64,000 nt of DNA from Brachyhypopomus gauderio (taxonomy: Eukaryota; Chordata; Actinopteri; Gymnotiformes; Hypopomidae), in assembly GCF_052324685.1 (NCBI RefSeq), contig NC_135228.1, positions 15,678,611-15,742,610 of the forward strand. Reading direction: 5' to 3'. The position numbers were made by a program, and so were the translations under genes. The notes under the pieces were generated by a model. It saw nothing but the letters and a program-made list of their open reading frames with translations. It did no database searches and was not told the DNA's origin. Numbering within the stretch: position 1 is the stretch's first letter; each line of letters opens with the position of its first letter. Shown here piece by piece: positions 39,813-51,600 of this stretch.

Positions 39813-41378
39813 TGGAAATAAGGCACTGGAGTATTTTGTCTGTTGTTACTGGGGGGGAAAAAAAATAAAGACTTGTGTTTGTGTGTTGCTTCACACCATA
39901 AAGTGCTTGATTTCCTTGTTGACCTGTGATTCAAAGATTAAATGTGCATAGTAATAGCTACCTTCAGTTAATTATAACTAATATTTGTGCAGCTGTCATA
40001 ATATAGCAGCCAAAAAAACAAGCCTCTCTCACTCATCTGCCCATACTTCTGTTGACCTTTCTTGCCTTTGGTAATGAAAACTTTTACATATACACTTGCA
40101 GGATACAGCGCAACGAAAGTAAGGTACAAAATAATACAATGGTCTATTCTGACTTAAATAATTAGATAATAAGAAAGACAGAAGGAGAATGAAAGCTCTA
40201 AAGGATAGCTGTGATTATATGATATCTGAGCCCGAAAGACAAGGTTTGGTAATCTGAGTGTTAAGATTAATGTAATTCCAGATGAGGGTTGTAGGATACA
40301 TTTTCTCTGGTCCAACTAGATTACACCTCAGAGCTCATCACAATGGCTACTTAGAATAGCTTACAATACTTACAATAGCTACACTACAACTTTTGCAGAA
40401 ATTTGTCAATAAAGCATGTGTAAGGTAGTATTTAAAGTGATTTTATGTACAATTTTTAAGCATTGGTTTAATCTCTAACATTTACTCTTTTTAAATTGTG
40501 TCAATGTTTTAAAAATTGAGTATTAAAATCAATCAACATTCACTCTTACCATCGAAACCATAGATGATAGCAAGATGTTTCTCGAAAAAATCTGTTCTCA
40601 CGTTTAATGGAGAGTTCAGAGCAATGTAGCGTTGTGTCCTGGAGGGGGCGCCATTGACCAACAATAAAAGACAAAAACGAAAACCAGTTACTTACAGTAC
40701 GGAGAACCACTTTTATGCTTATAGGAGTCATACAAATAGTTATTAAGGGAATATTTTCCCAATGGATAATTAGTAGAATATAGCATGTAGCAATGTCCTT
40801 TAAAACTTTCTAATGTCTTTGTCCACTTTTATAGTTGAAATAAAATAAAAATAAATAAAATCCCAAAACACCTTAGCCTATATAAATGTGGCATTGTTTT
40901 GTAGTCTTTGTTTAGTCTTCTGTTTACTGGTACTCTTTATTCAGGTTTTATTACAGGTTTTTTTTTTAAAGATTAAACGCTTACACCGTCATAGCCTGAT
41001 ATTACAAATATATAAAACGGCTTACCGTGTAACTTGTTTATTACGCCTAAATCCTGGCACCTTGATTTTGTAAAATCATAACCTGCTGTCAGTCCGCTGA
41101 AACAGACAGACAGACAGAGCAGCAACACTAATCCCTTTCCTGACTCCTGCTGTTGTGCCTACCCGTCGTAGGCCAGGAGAACGACTTCCATATAGACGTC
41201 TAATAAAAGAGTGGGGTGAAAAAACAGGCCTGGTGTAAAATGAAGCAAAAAGGGGCGCTCGCTCCCTTAAAAACAAACTCCTTGCCCCGTACATAGCGTC
41301 GATTAACGTGCGTAACTCCACCAATAAGACGATGGAGAGGCTGGTTTAAAGTCAACTCAGTATGTACCGATTGATCGC

Positions 41379-41385
41379 TATAAAG
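41379..41385 (+). promoter_or_regulatory. TATA box of the trarg1-like gene
   Basis: TATAAAG lies about 235 bp upstream of the ATG at 41619. There is no acceptor between them, so a single 5' UTR starting near 41410 is plausible. Confidence 0.45.
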
Positions 41386-41618
41386 CATTCAGATCTGACC
41401 ACAGATTTACCCTCCGCCTAAAGCCTCTCCTAAATGTAAGTCTGTTCAAATATTGATGAAGCAGTTGGATCAATCTATTTCCTGGAAGAAATCGTCGCCC
41501 TTACCCCGGCGCGTATGACTGGATTAATTAAACATTTTTACATCATATGTTTCATTTAGAACATTTCCGATCTCGATATTTTTTTTGCTGCTTTATTGTC
41601 GGTTGTTATCGGTAAGAG

Positions 41619-42234
41619 ATGGCCGTTAATACCGACGCCGCTTTTGCGATCAGCACCTTAGGGGAAAGCGGCGCGTCGCAGCCGGGGGAATTTGGAGACA
41701 CTCAGAAACTTCTGTGCGTCGCAGCCATGGAGTCAAAAGACGGGCTCAAAACTTCTGAGTCGCGCAGGGGGAGTGCGAAATCGTTAAACGCGGAGCAGAA
41801 CGGACACAGGTCGCCGTTTAGATCAAGATCTGCTGGAAACGTGTCCACGGCGTCACGCTCTCCGTCTCCCCTCAGCTTTAGCCGTGCGTCATCACCAGAA
41901 CCGCGCGCGCCGGAACCACACAGCTTCATGTGGCTGGCCTTAATCTCCTGTTTTTGTCCTTCCGTCCCACTGAACATATTCGCGCTTTATTTTGCACACG
42001 TGGTAAGTTTGCTCTATACTTTAGATATTTGACGTGCTTCTTAATACTGTACTTTGTGTCTTTCAAACATAACTGTATCTGGGTGTATGATCTGTCTTTG
42101 TGATATTCAGTCACGGTCCATGATACATGCAAATGATTTTGAGGGAGCAAAAAAATTGGGACGACGTGCATTAATCTTCAGTATCATGGCGATAACTTTG
42201 GGTCTGGTTGTAATTCTATATCTGGCGATCACAG
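41619..42234 (+). CDS. trarg1: trafficking regulator of GLUT4 1-like protein (TRARG1/TUSC5, dispanin/CD225 family)
   Basis: Coding exons 41619-42002 (128 codons) and 42111-42234 (41 codons plus one base) are joined in phase (CACGTG/GTAAGT; TGATATTCAG/TCACGG). Residues 1-105 are Ser/Ala-rich and probably disordered. The CD225-type membrane module follows: FMWLALISCFCPSVPLNIFA as first hydrophobic segment with Cys near its start, then LYFAHVSRSMIHANDFEGAK and KLGRRALIFSIMAITLGLVV as second segment. The order PxxPLNIxAL..SRSxxxxxDxxGAxxLGRxA is the TUSC5 signature. In mammals TRARG1 associates with GLUT4 vesicles in fat cells. The short last exon is unresolved: competing acceptors at about 42328, 42343 and 42351 give different tails, the first ending almost at once. 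Confidence 0.85.
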
Positions 42235-42239
42235 GTAAA

Positions 42240-45200
42240 CGTGCGCGCGCGCTCACACACATACACACACACACACACGTGCGCAAAGTCTCTTGTACTA
42301 TCGTTTCCTTCTTTGTATTCCCCAGAGACGTGATATTTTGCAGTACAGAACATCATCATGGAGGATCTAACGGGCATGGCATGGAAGAGCTGGTCTAGTG
42401 CAGCACAATCCTCACCCTAAATGAAAAGTCATTCAGACGTCATGCATCAAGTCATATTCTGGAGAATGCACAGCATACAATATCAGTATAGATTTTTAAT
42501 GCATGGTGTGCCTCAGTTTGTCAAAGGAAGTTTACTTCCTCGCTCTCTTGTTTCATTATCCTTGATAAAGCTCATCGGAGTTATCAGAATTTATTTATTT
42601 TACAGTCATATGACCAAATGCACTTATGAGTTGAATTTTGTTGGTTAACCTTAAATGAGCTAAATATAAAATGGAAAGGAAAAAAGCACAAGCACTTGTA
42701 GCACAAAAGAGATTGGTATAAAATATGAAGTGGATATAATATGGACTTTAAAATAATCTTTAACATTTCTTTCTGTGATTTTGAAGTTAAACGTTTCTCA
42801 GTTATTTTCACAATTTCTCACAATTGACAGCTGCATGTGCAATGAATAAAAAAGACAAACAATATATAATACTAAAACAATAATTTCATGCACTATTTTT
42901 CTTAAAACTACATAGAAAATGTATTTCATCTTATGTGAATGTTCAAAAACGAACCACTTGAAAAAATACTTAAGAAACAATGCATTTACAAAATTGCGTA
43001 TGAAAGCTTTTTTTACATTGTTTATTCTAATATTGCCAAAAATGTCCATATATTACAGTTTATTAATAGAATTTATCCCTTTTAAAATGTCTTGCAGTGT
43101 TAATGTTGTATGTCATTATTATCTTTATTGAATCATGTTTCATTATTAAGTGTAATGCGGAGGTTGACACGATAAAGCTCAGTAAGAGAAAGGCTTGCCC
43201 ACATCCTAGGCAGAGAGATCAAATAAAATGGTCCCTGTGCCAATTAAACAGTCCTCCTTAACAAGGAGGAGTTGGGAGTTGATTCCTTTCACATTTTGAT
43301 GCATCATTATATATGCAAATGTGTTGAATTGTCAGAACTGCACGAAAAACTATTATGTATGTTTGGTATCCATGCACTGTGCAAATGTGACTTTAATAGG
43401 CATACAAGTGCCATATTAACACATTGCATGTCCTGAATTAAAGTAAACATGCCTGGTTATTAGATTAAGTGTATTTGTTGTTTTCATTGTAAATTTAGAT
43501 TAGGTGATGCTTACATTTTAATCTAAGGACATAAATAGTAAAAAAAAAAAAAATCACAGTATAACATTCAATCCAGTTTGTGCTACAAACAACCCATGCA
43601 GCCTATCAAATATGTACATGAGCAGGCGTGGGAAGGCATTAGCTAAATGGCTTTCTGCTCTGGTATCAATTAGCCTTCCAGAGCTAAGGAAACAGGTAGA
43701 GTTCAGAGATGCTCTGAGAAATGGAGATCAGAGGAGAGAGAGGCATTTCTAGTAATCGATAAGCTGTCTCCATAAGTGCAGGGCTTTTATATGTCTGTGC
43801 ATTTAGTCATTACTAGCTTCAAAGTGAAGGGCAATAGCAAAACTGAGCTCTCTCACTGGACATCACACATGTTCTGACCACTAACTGTATGAGGGCTGCA
43901 CAATTATCAAGTAAATTATCATTGCGATGATATTTAACTGATATTGAGGAGCATTCTGATACAGGTGGATGTGTGGTATTAGTCATGTACATTTCAGATC
44001 ACACACAGAGCACACAGTGGATATATGAGACAGACTGCGATTAGTAAGTTCATAACACTTAGGAGAACTTATTTGCGAAATTGTGGATGCTCGTATTTGA
44101 ATTTAGACCTGCAACTTTCCTTTTTGGCAGTATCTTCAGGAACCACAGAGCTGTTCATCCATCACTGCCAATAAAGAATTTCATATGGGCCATAAGAGAG
44201 GATAAAAGCATCTGCCTTGGTGTAAATGGCTGTGCTGATGGGTGCCAGAGATTCATTACACATGGATGGATTTTTACTTCACTACCAATTCTGATGTAAA
44301 ACAAAACTAATTTACAATTGTTTTGTGCTAAAGCTAAGTGCTAAAAAAAGCTTTTAAAGCTCTGAACCACATCCCACAGGACACGATCCTTTTTTGAACA
44401 CTACTTACAGTTATCTGGATATAACCAGTGTGGGAATTTCAGATCATTCAGATCACTGCAGCTAAACCTATACCAGTCGGTCTCAAGTCAGCATGTAATA
44501 GGGATAAACAAAGCTGTCTAAACCATGTAACCCTATATTTATTATTACAGATCACCTGGCACATGACACTAAAGACTAAAGCACAGCTCTTTGCTGAGTT
44601 ATATGCAGCAGTAAGCTGTTGCAGTACAGAGTGGATCCTTCTCAGCTCAAATGAAGTTTAGAAATCAATAGCACTCTGTTCCTTCATCCTGTTCCTGAGA
44701 ACAAAGCCTCAGCCAGGGGAAGACATGCACGTGTCCATTCATGACAAATGGCTGCCCATTCATCACTTTATCATGTACTCACAAGTGTACTGTCCCACTC
44801 GCCTGTTATATCATGCTATGCTGGTTTCATGTTTTTCTTGTCATGTACGTTATTTCATGGTGCTGATCCAAATATATGCAGCCATCACTTATAAGTAACA
44901 TTATAGTTTGACTGCACACAAAAGCCAGCTTCGGTTTCTCAGCTCAAGCATTTGATATTATGCTCACAGCATGGAGGCCTTTTAACAGATTGCTACATAA
45001 AGCTGTTAGCTTATGCACATTGATTTCTGGAAAGCTTTTTTTTTGCACAAGATCGTTGTTGATGCAAGAGCAGCCTAAATTACATAAGGAACAAAAATGA
45101 TGTGATACTGCTGGGGTGTAGCACAAATATTTGAACAAATCCAGTAATCCAGCACCAGGTTTCCCCCTCATGTCTACCCATTGTTTCTTTTATATACGCG

Positions 45201-45922
45201 TGCATGTGTGTGAATTCAACAATACATAATCAGTATATGACTAAATGAAACTACAACATTAATTGAATCACCTTATGTGTGCACAGACATCCTTATGTAA
45301 AATATATGCATATATTATGTAAATGATCGCAGATGCTAACACACATCCCCACCCCTCCCCACCATTTCCTCATCCCCTTACTGGAATGTAGCACTACTGT
45401 GCCTTCCTGCAGTACCTGGGGATCACCTGCCAGCCCACCCTTGGTCCTCTCTGCACACTCCAAAACCACTCAGAAACGCCAATGTGCTTAACCCAGATAT
45501 TTATTTGCAGAATGCTCTACAGGTTTTACACCATGCAGTCTGTACAAAAATGGAAAATTGTGTTGTTTTGGTTCCCTTTCACAGTCAAACCCACAGAGCA
45601 CGAACACTAGACCTCTGCATCACCTCTAGCTTTATATAATCGCCCATCTTAGGGTTGGCACTTTAGTGCCACCTGCTGGACTACCGTGGATATGAGGCTG
45701 AATTCCAGTCAGAACATGCTTTACATACAAACCTTTATTCTTATCTCCTGAAATCTGGACATTAAGTGTAATCACAGAAGAGACCAGTTAAATGAAATTC
45801 AACATGGATGATTCCACAGAAGACTTTTACATACTTTATTACTGTATCACAGTGAGCACAGCAAGAAAACTGAAGAAACACGGGGTTCAAGACAGACCAA
45901 TGTAACTGATGTCAGATTCTCT
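42240..45922. other. trarg1 3' end and intergenic region to the cpd terminus
   Basis: It includes the unresolved final trarg1 exon (42328-42400), a GC/CA microsatellite at 42242-42277, and a poly(A) run at 43539-43552. Minus-strand poly(A) signals for cpd are possible at 45836-45841 and 45732-45737. No other exon was recognised. Confidence 0.5.
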
Positions 45923-48605
45923 TCAGTGCTGCTCAAGGTAGAACGTGTCATTGTCGCTCTCACTGTCTTCCAGAAACACCCGACGCAGGGGTGACTTCTC
46001 TGACAAAATGGCATCCAGGCGAAGTTCGTCTCGTCTTCGACGCCACCATCGAATGGGGTGTCGGATTCGTCTGAACTTTGAAGCGCGGAAGCGCCACACC
46101 AACAAGGAGCAGAGGACCACTGTGGCTATCGAGACTGTCGGGAAAGAAACGCAGCACCATTAGTCTGGGATCACCGTAGATGCACTACTGTCAGAAACTG
46201 AACCGTGGGACATTTCTAAAAGAAATAAATAAAATTCTAGTGCCGACAGCATGTCAGACCGGCGAACACAAACCGTGCAGCATTCATTACGCATTACCAC
46301 CAAGCTGAAGTCATTGTCACATTACTGAGTGTGCTTACTAGCAACAGCCAGCCCCACTTTCAGTGCTAAGCGACTACTGTCTGCAGTGAACTGGATCAGG
46401 ACGGGACTTGCCATTTGATGAGAGGAAACGTTCACCTGAAGATGAGGCAAAAGAACACAGAGCACCACAGAAACACCCACAAGATTACAGAAGAAGGAAC
46501 TGCTGGGCACAGGAGGTACCTGCCTTCTACTTACAAACCAGAATGTGTTGCAGCTACCACTGCACGTGTTCACCGACTCGGACCAACCTGCGCGAGCTGT
46601 TGCTGGAAGCCTGGGGCCTGAACCTGGAGCTGGTGGGTGCCAGGAGCCAGCAGCGTGTGGAAGTAGCCCTGCGTGTCCGTGTGCACCAGCGCTGAGCCGT
46701 TCACCCCGATCACAGCGCCGGCTACGGGCTGGCCCTCCATACCTCGCACCACACCGCTGACCCCCTTATGAACCTGACAAAACGGAATAAAATAGAAATA
46801 GGCAAAAAAGAGACAAACTACACACTATTAAATAAAAAAGTTTATGCAGTTTATGGGTACGCAGGGCCCTTTCAGAGAGGGTGGTGCATTCAGTGGGCTG
46901 ACCTCCACCAGCATGGCAAACAGAGGCGAGGCGTGCTCCGCCCAGAGGGACAGCAGCTGCTGGGGAGGAGGGTGCAGACAGCAGCCCGTGTACACCGTCA
47001 CCTCCGGACATGCGTCCACGTCCATGCTGAAGTCCTGCAAACAACGCACATAGTTAGCAACTGCGTACGCGTCTTAGATTTTCACTAAACGTTTACGGGT
47101 CAGAACACAGAACCAATTATTAGAAGAATCTTGTTCGCCTTATGCAAAATATTCCTTATGAGAACATTTCACAACTAAAACTATGAAAAGTGATGTATTA
47201 ATTTCAGAGATCTCAAAGTGATGGCACCCATATGCAAAATATATGCATATACTACCATGTATATATTCATACATACCATTAGGAAAAAAAACAAACAAAT
47301 CAAATCTGATCGGATTACAAATCCCTTACTAATGCAGCATCAGAAATGAATAAAGTCATCAAATTATCTATAGACTGGTTGTAGCCTTTTCATTATTATT
47401 AATTATTCAAGTCCAAATGTTTAATATTAGTCAGTGTACACAGTACAAGATTACCTATAGGGGACTTGCATTCCTCGTCCGTGTAAACTAATACCCATTT
47501 GTTTTTGATGCACCGGTAGGTTTTTACTTTGTTTACAGAGATTATGAGTTCTATATCTGACTTTAATCCCACTCACGTCGTACAGTTCCAATACAAACAA
47601 AACAATTCTGAGCAGTTAAGAATACCCATCTAGTGTACCTTCATGCTGCCTGTGTGACTGTTGAAATCTGCACCTCTCAGAATCCCTTGTGGGACTGACC
47701 CTGTTGATCATGGCAAACAGACTGAGCATGCACAATTGATTATGGAATCATGGATTATGGAATTAAAACAGAACACACACTATTGATTATGACATTCAGA
47801 AAAAGCACATGATATATATTATGAAATCATAGATTATGCTGTTTGCATGCAGTACACAGTATTGATTATAGCATAATGTTTTATGGCAATTAGACAACAC
47901 CGCACTGAAACTATTCAGAAGTGATAAAACATCATGTTCTCCCAAACTGAGACACTATGATACTTAACTGTCAACACAGTGTGGATTTGTGTGAACTTAG
48001 AGGTGTGTTACTTTCATTCCTACTTAGTTCGTCTGAGCATCCGATGTAACCTAGGTGCATCACAGGGTGATTGCTGGCATACACAGAGGCCAAATATCTC
48101 AGTGTTTCTTCATTTTGTACTAGAGAGATTAGAGTAAGACAGAAACATTTGCTGAAATGAAATTTTTTTAATTACTTACAATATTGATGTTCTGCAAGCA
48201 GACAGATTACATTTTGTGCCTTTAGATTTGTTACATGGTACATTTGGAATCATCATGATCAGTAAATCAGTGGAAAGTTCCACATAAATCGAGCTTTGTG
48301 TTCCATGTGACAATAAATAAGCCTGAAAATGTGCTTCCTATCTTTATTTACCAGACTGTGTGGGTCTGTCATAAGGGTAGGTGGCCAGCAGAGAGCCTCC
48401 TTCCAGGACTACAGACAGAGTGAAGCCTCCTCCTTCTATCAAATTCATCATGGCACGTGTCTCTGGCTGTACAGATACATTTCCTAAACACATTTAGAGA
48501 AAATTTAGTTTTGTAATTCTGTGTAGAACGTTTCTGCTCCAATAAACCTTTGATTTTCACCTGTAAGCTAAAAAAAAAAAGAGAAAAAAACCACACCACC
48601 CCCCC

Positions 48606-48656
<51 letters not shown>

Positions 48657-51600
48657 CCAAACACGTCTTTTGTAGTCCAAGCTGACAAACACAATTTGCA
48701 GTGTGCTGATTTACCATAAAGGAAGTCGGTGTCGAGGTCCACGCCGTGGGCGTTGGTACGCCCTGCAGTGGAGAAACACAAGCCCTCTTGGGCCAGCTCT
48801 CTCCCATCTGGGTTCACACATGGCACAATCACGATTCTGCTCCTGTCGATCAGCTTAAAGACCAGAGGGGCTCGGTGAACTCTTTTCTGCCATGTATGCA
48901 TGCATGCTGTATACAACAATAATTCCCCCATGATAGAAATGAGTGGGCAAGTTGCCCAGTGAGCTGTCTGTCTCACCCACTAAACCCCATCAAACCCTCT
49001 TTTTGTCAGCAAACAGAAAGGCACACGGCTACCACAACAGCAACATATCGCCTGTTGTCTGTGGTGTGTGTTCACGCTTGCGTGGAGTTCCAGTTCTCAT
49101 TCTGTCACTCTTTAAGCTGACTAGCAACATGAGGCCAACCTTGCAATATGTGTCTGATTTTATTTGTAAAGTTTCAATTAGAAATCTTGGAACCTCATGC
49201 AAAGGTTTAACACAATACAAAAATGCATAACACAAATCAACTTGGTATATATATTGTTGTAACCCTCTGCCAAAACATCGAGCAATGCCAACCGATAACA
49301 TCTTCCAGGAAAAACACTGTCCAGCATGCAGTGTAATGTCATGAAGAGTGAAAGAGATGAAGAGAAAAGAAAATAAGAGATAAAAAGCTATAAACATAAA
49401 TAAATGTATAAAAAAATAGAGAGGAAGTAATGTAGGCGGAGCAGAGAGGGGGTGAGCTGACTCATAACGCCCACCTTGGTGATGGTAGGATTCCAACCAT
49501 AGTTTATGCAGAGAACCGAGGCAAACTCCATAAGCAGCTCTGGGCCTACGGCAGCGTTGCCATGGACACCCGCCACATAGCGTATCTTGGACTCCGTGGG
49601 CCGAGGTGACTCAGGACTTCCAGAGATCTCCAGAGCCCAGATGGTTCTGAACTCCCAACTGTGACCCAGACTGGCCCAAAGAACAACAGTTTGTTCACAT
49701 ATTGATAGCTGCAGGGTGTTTTGTAAGTTCTTGTATAATGTGTTGGCTTTATCTATAGAACCAGTTACCCATAGAGACGAGTGATATGAGGGAAGTTGAG
49801 GGCAAGTCCACGCAGAAACTCGGACCGTTCTTTGAAGTTCCTGTAGATCAGTGTTCCAGCTGGAAGAAGACTTTGGACCAATTGTCCAAGGGTGTGAGCA
49901 GAAGACAGACTCTCCACCAGCTTCCTGAACTCTTCATCCTCCATGTGACTTTTGAACTGCGGGAGCTGCTCTGGAGTCAGCCCAAAGTCCACCTGCTCAA
50001 TCTGAGTCTGCAACACTCTGACTGTCATCATGGTTGCAGCATATCTGAAAGACAAAGCGATGCATCACACTGATGTAGAACAGTTTGCATCAAGGCTGGT
50101 CATCCATTTGAATAAGGTTTAGTCGGAGTAGAAAACATGCATCAATAAGAATATCCGTTTCACAGCTCAGCTGCGTCTAGCATTTTCGGAGATGATCCAG
50201 CAAAACTTTCAGCTAAGCATATTTATGACTCATGGTTCATAGAAGCACTAATGCAGTTAAAATATGAGAAGTGAGGGCTTGCTTCTGTTAATGCAGGTTA
50301 ACTGATCAGTATCACTGCTTTTGCACCACTAAATAAATAAATAAATAAAAGAATCCAAAATGGAAGAGCATTTAATGAAAGGTCTAATAAATGTATAAAG
50401 TGTTACTATCGCTCTCACCCTGGAGCGTAGGCATGCAGTCGGTACATCCCAGAAGCCAGGGGTCTCCAGTATTGCCCTGTGCTCGTCACGTGGACCCGGT
50501 GCCTGGAACCTTCCACCACTATGGTAGCATTGGCAATGGCCTGGCCAGAATGGACGTCAGTCACTCTGCCCCTGACAGAAAAATGAACCTGACAAGCAAA
50601 AAAAAAAAAAAAAAACTCTAGATGTCAAATTATAGAAAAGAATCATTTCAATCAGAAAAAGTGATGCCATCCCTTATTCAACACAGGACTAACAGGCATA
50701 TTTATGATCACAGAATTGTCATGCAATCACACTGGGAAACTCTTTCGTGACCCTTCTAGGATAGCAGACAGAGAGGATTATGGGCGATCTGTAGAGAGGG
50801 GCACCTGCTGAATATACTTTAGCAAGGCATTATGATTCTGCTTCCAGTAGATGAGAAGGTTTTCAGCTGGTGGACTCGGATCACAGGTCAGTCCAATGCT
50901 AACTCCCAGAGTATTTGTGTTACGGTATGCCCAGGTCTGCAGGTCAATCCCTGAAACTGGGAAGGAGAGTCAACATTGTCTGTTCTCAATGTTTTCATCT
51001 CTGTGTATAATGAATATGAAATAATAATTCATGCAATATATGAACTTTCCTAACAAATGTACATATTTTTGTTTTTATATATTTCTTACTTTTCATTTTT
51101 AGACTCCATTGTATCTGTCATTTATTAAGTGTTTAATGTTTTGGTCTCAAGGACCCTTAACTAGGCAATGACCTTAACCTGAACAGAATGCACAATGAAC
51201 CATACAACAAGGCCACACAAGCATTACTTAATAAAACAAAACAGGCACAGATGGGACAACAAATCATATATAACATAATGCTGTTGCTGTTTTCATTATG
51301 CACAAGACTGAGGCCATAAAACACTGCGTTTCCAAATGACGGCTAGAATTATGACTAGAGCTTACATGTGGGGGCTGAGAAGCCACGGTTAATGTCATTT
51401 CTGTCTAAAGGCCTTGGTTCCTTACAGGCCTGGGACATCTGTAGATATGGGTTTTCCTTAGCAGAAAAAAAATAAAGATTAAATGAATGCAGTCGTTTAG
51501 CCCGATTATCTCTCATCCACTAACGGCACCAATTCAACACTTACCATATAGTAGGCTTCTGTAAATGATTTCAATACAGCCTCATCAAGGGAATCAACTG

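Larger units (their letters stand above)
34700..39885 (+). ncRNA. mir22hg: mir-22 host gene, spliced long noncoding RNA
   Basis: The proposed transcript runs from the CpG promoter near 34700 (first exon to 34761), perhaps with an exon ending at 35377, to a last exon opening at 39346 after a good acceptor (CTCTCCCCTTCTCCAG) and ending near AATAAA at 39864. The mir-22 hairpin sits in this last exon at 39394-39480. Human MIR22HG also carries mir-22 in an exon and lies in 17p13.3, consistent with the neighbours here. The last exon has an open frame (SCGGEPGGSCVYMEPLANQQ onward) that reads straight through the hairpin, so it is not taken as coding. Exon number and start site are inferred from splice signals only. 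Confidence 0.65.
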
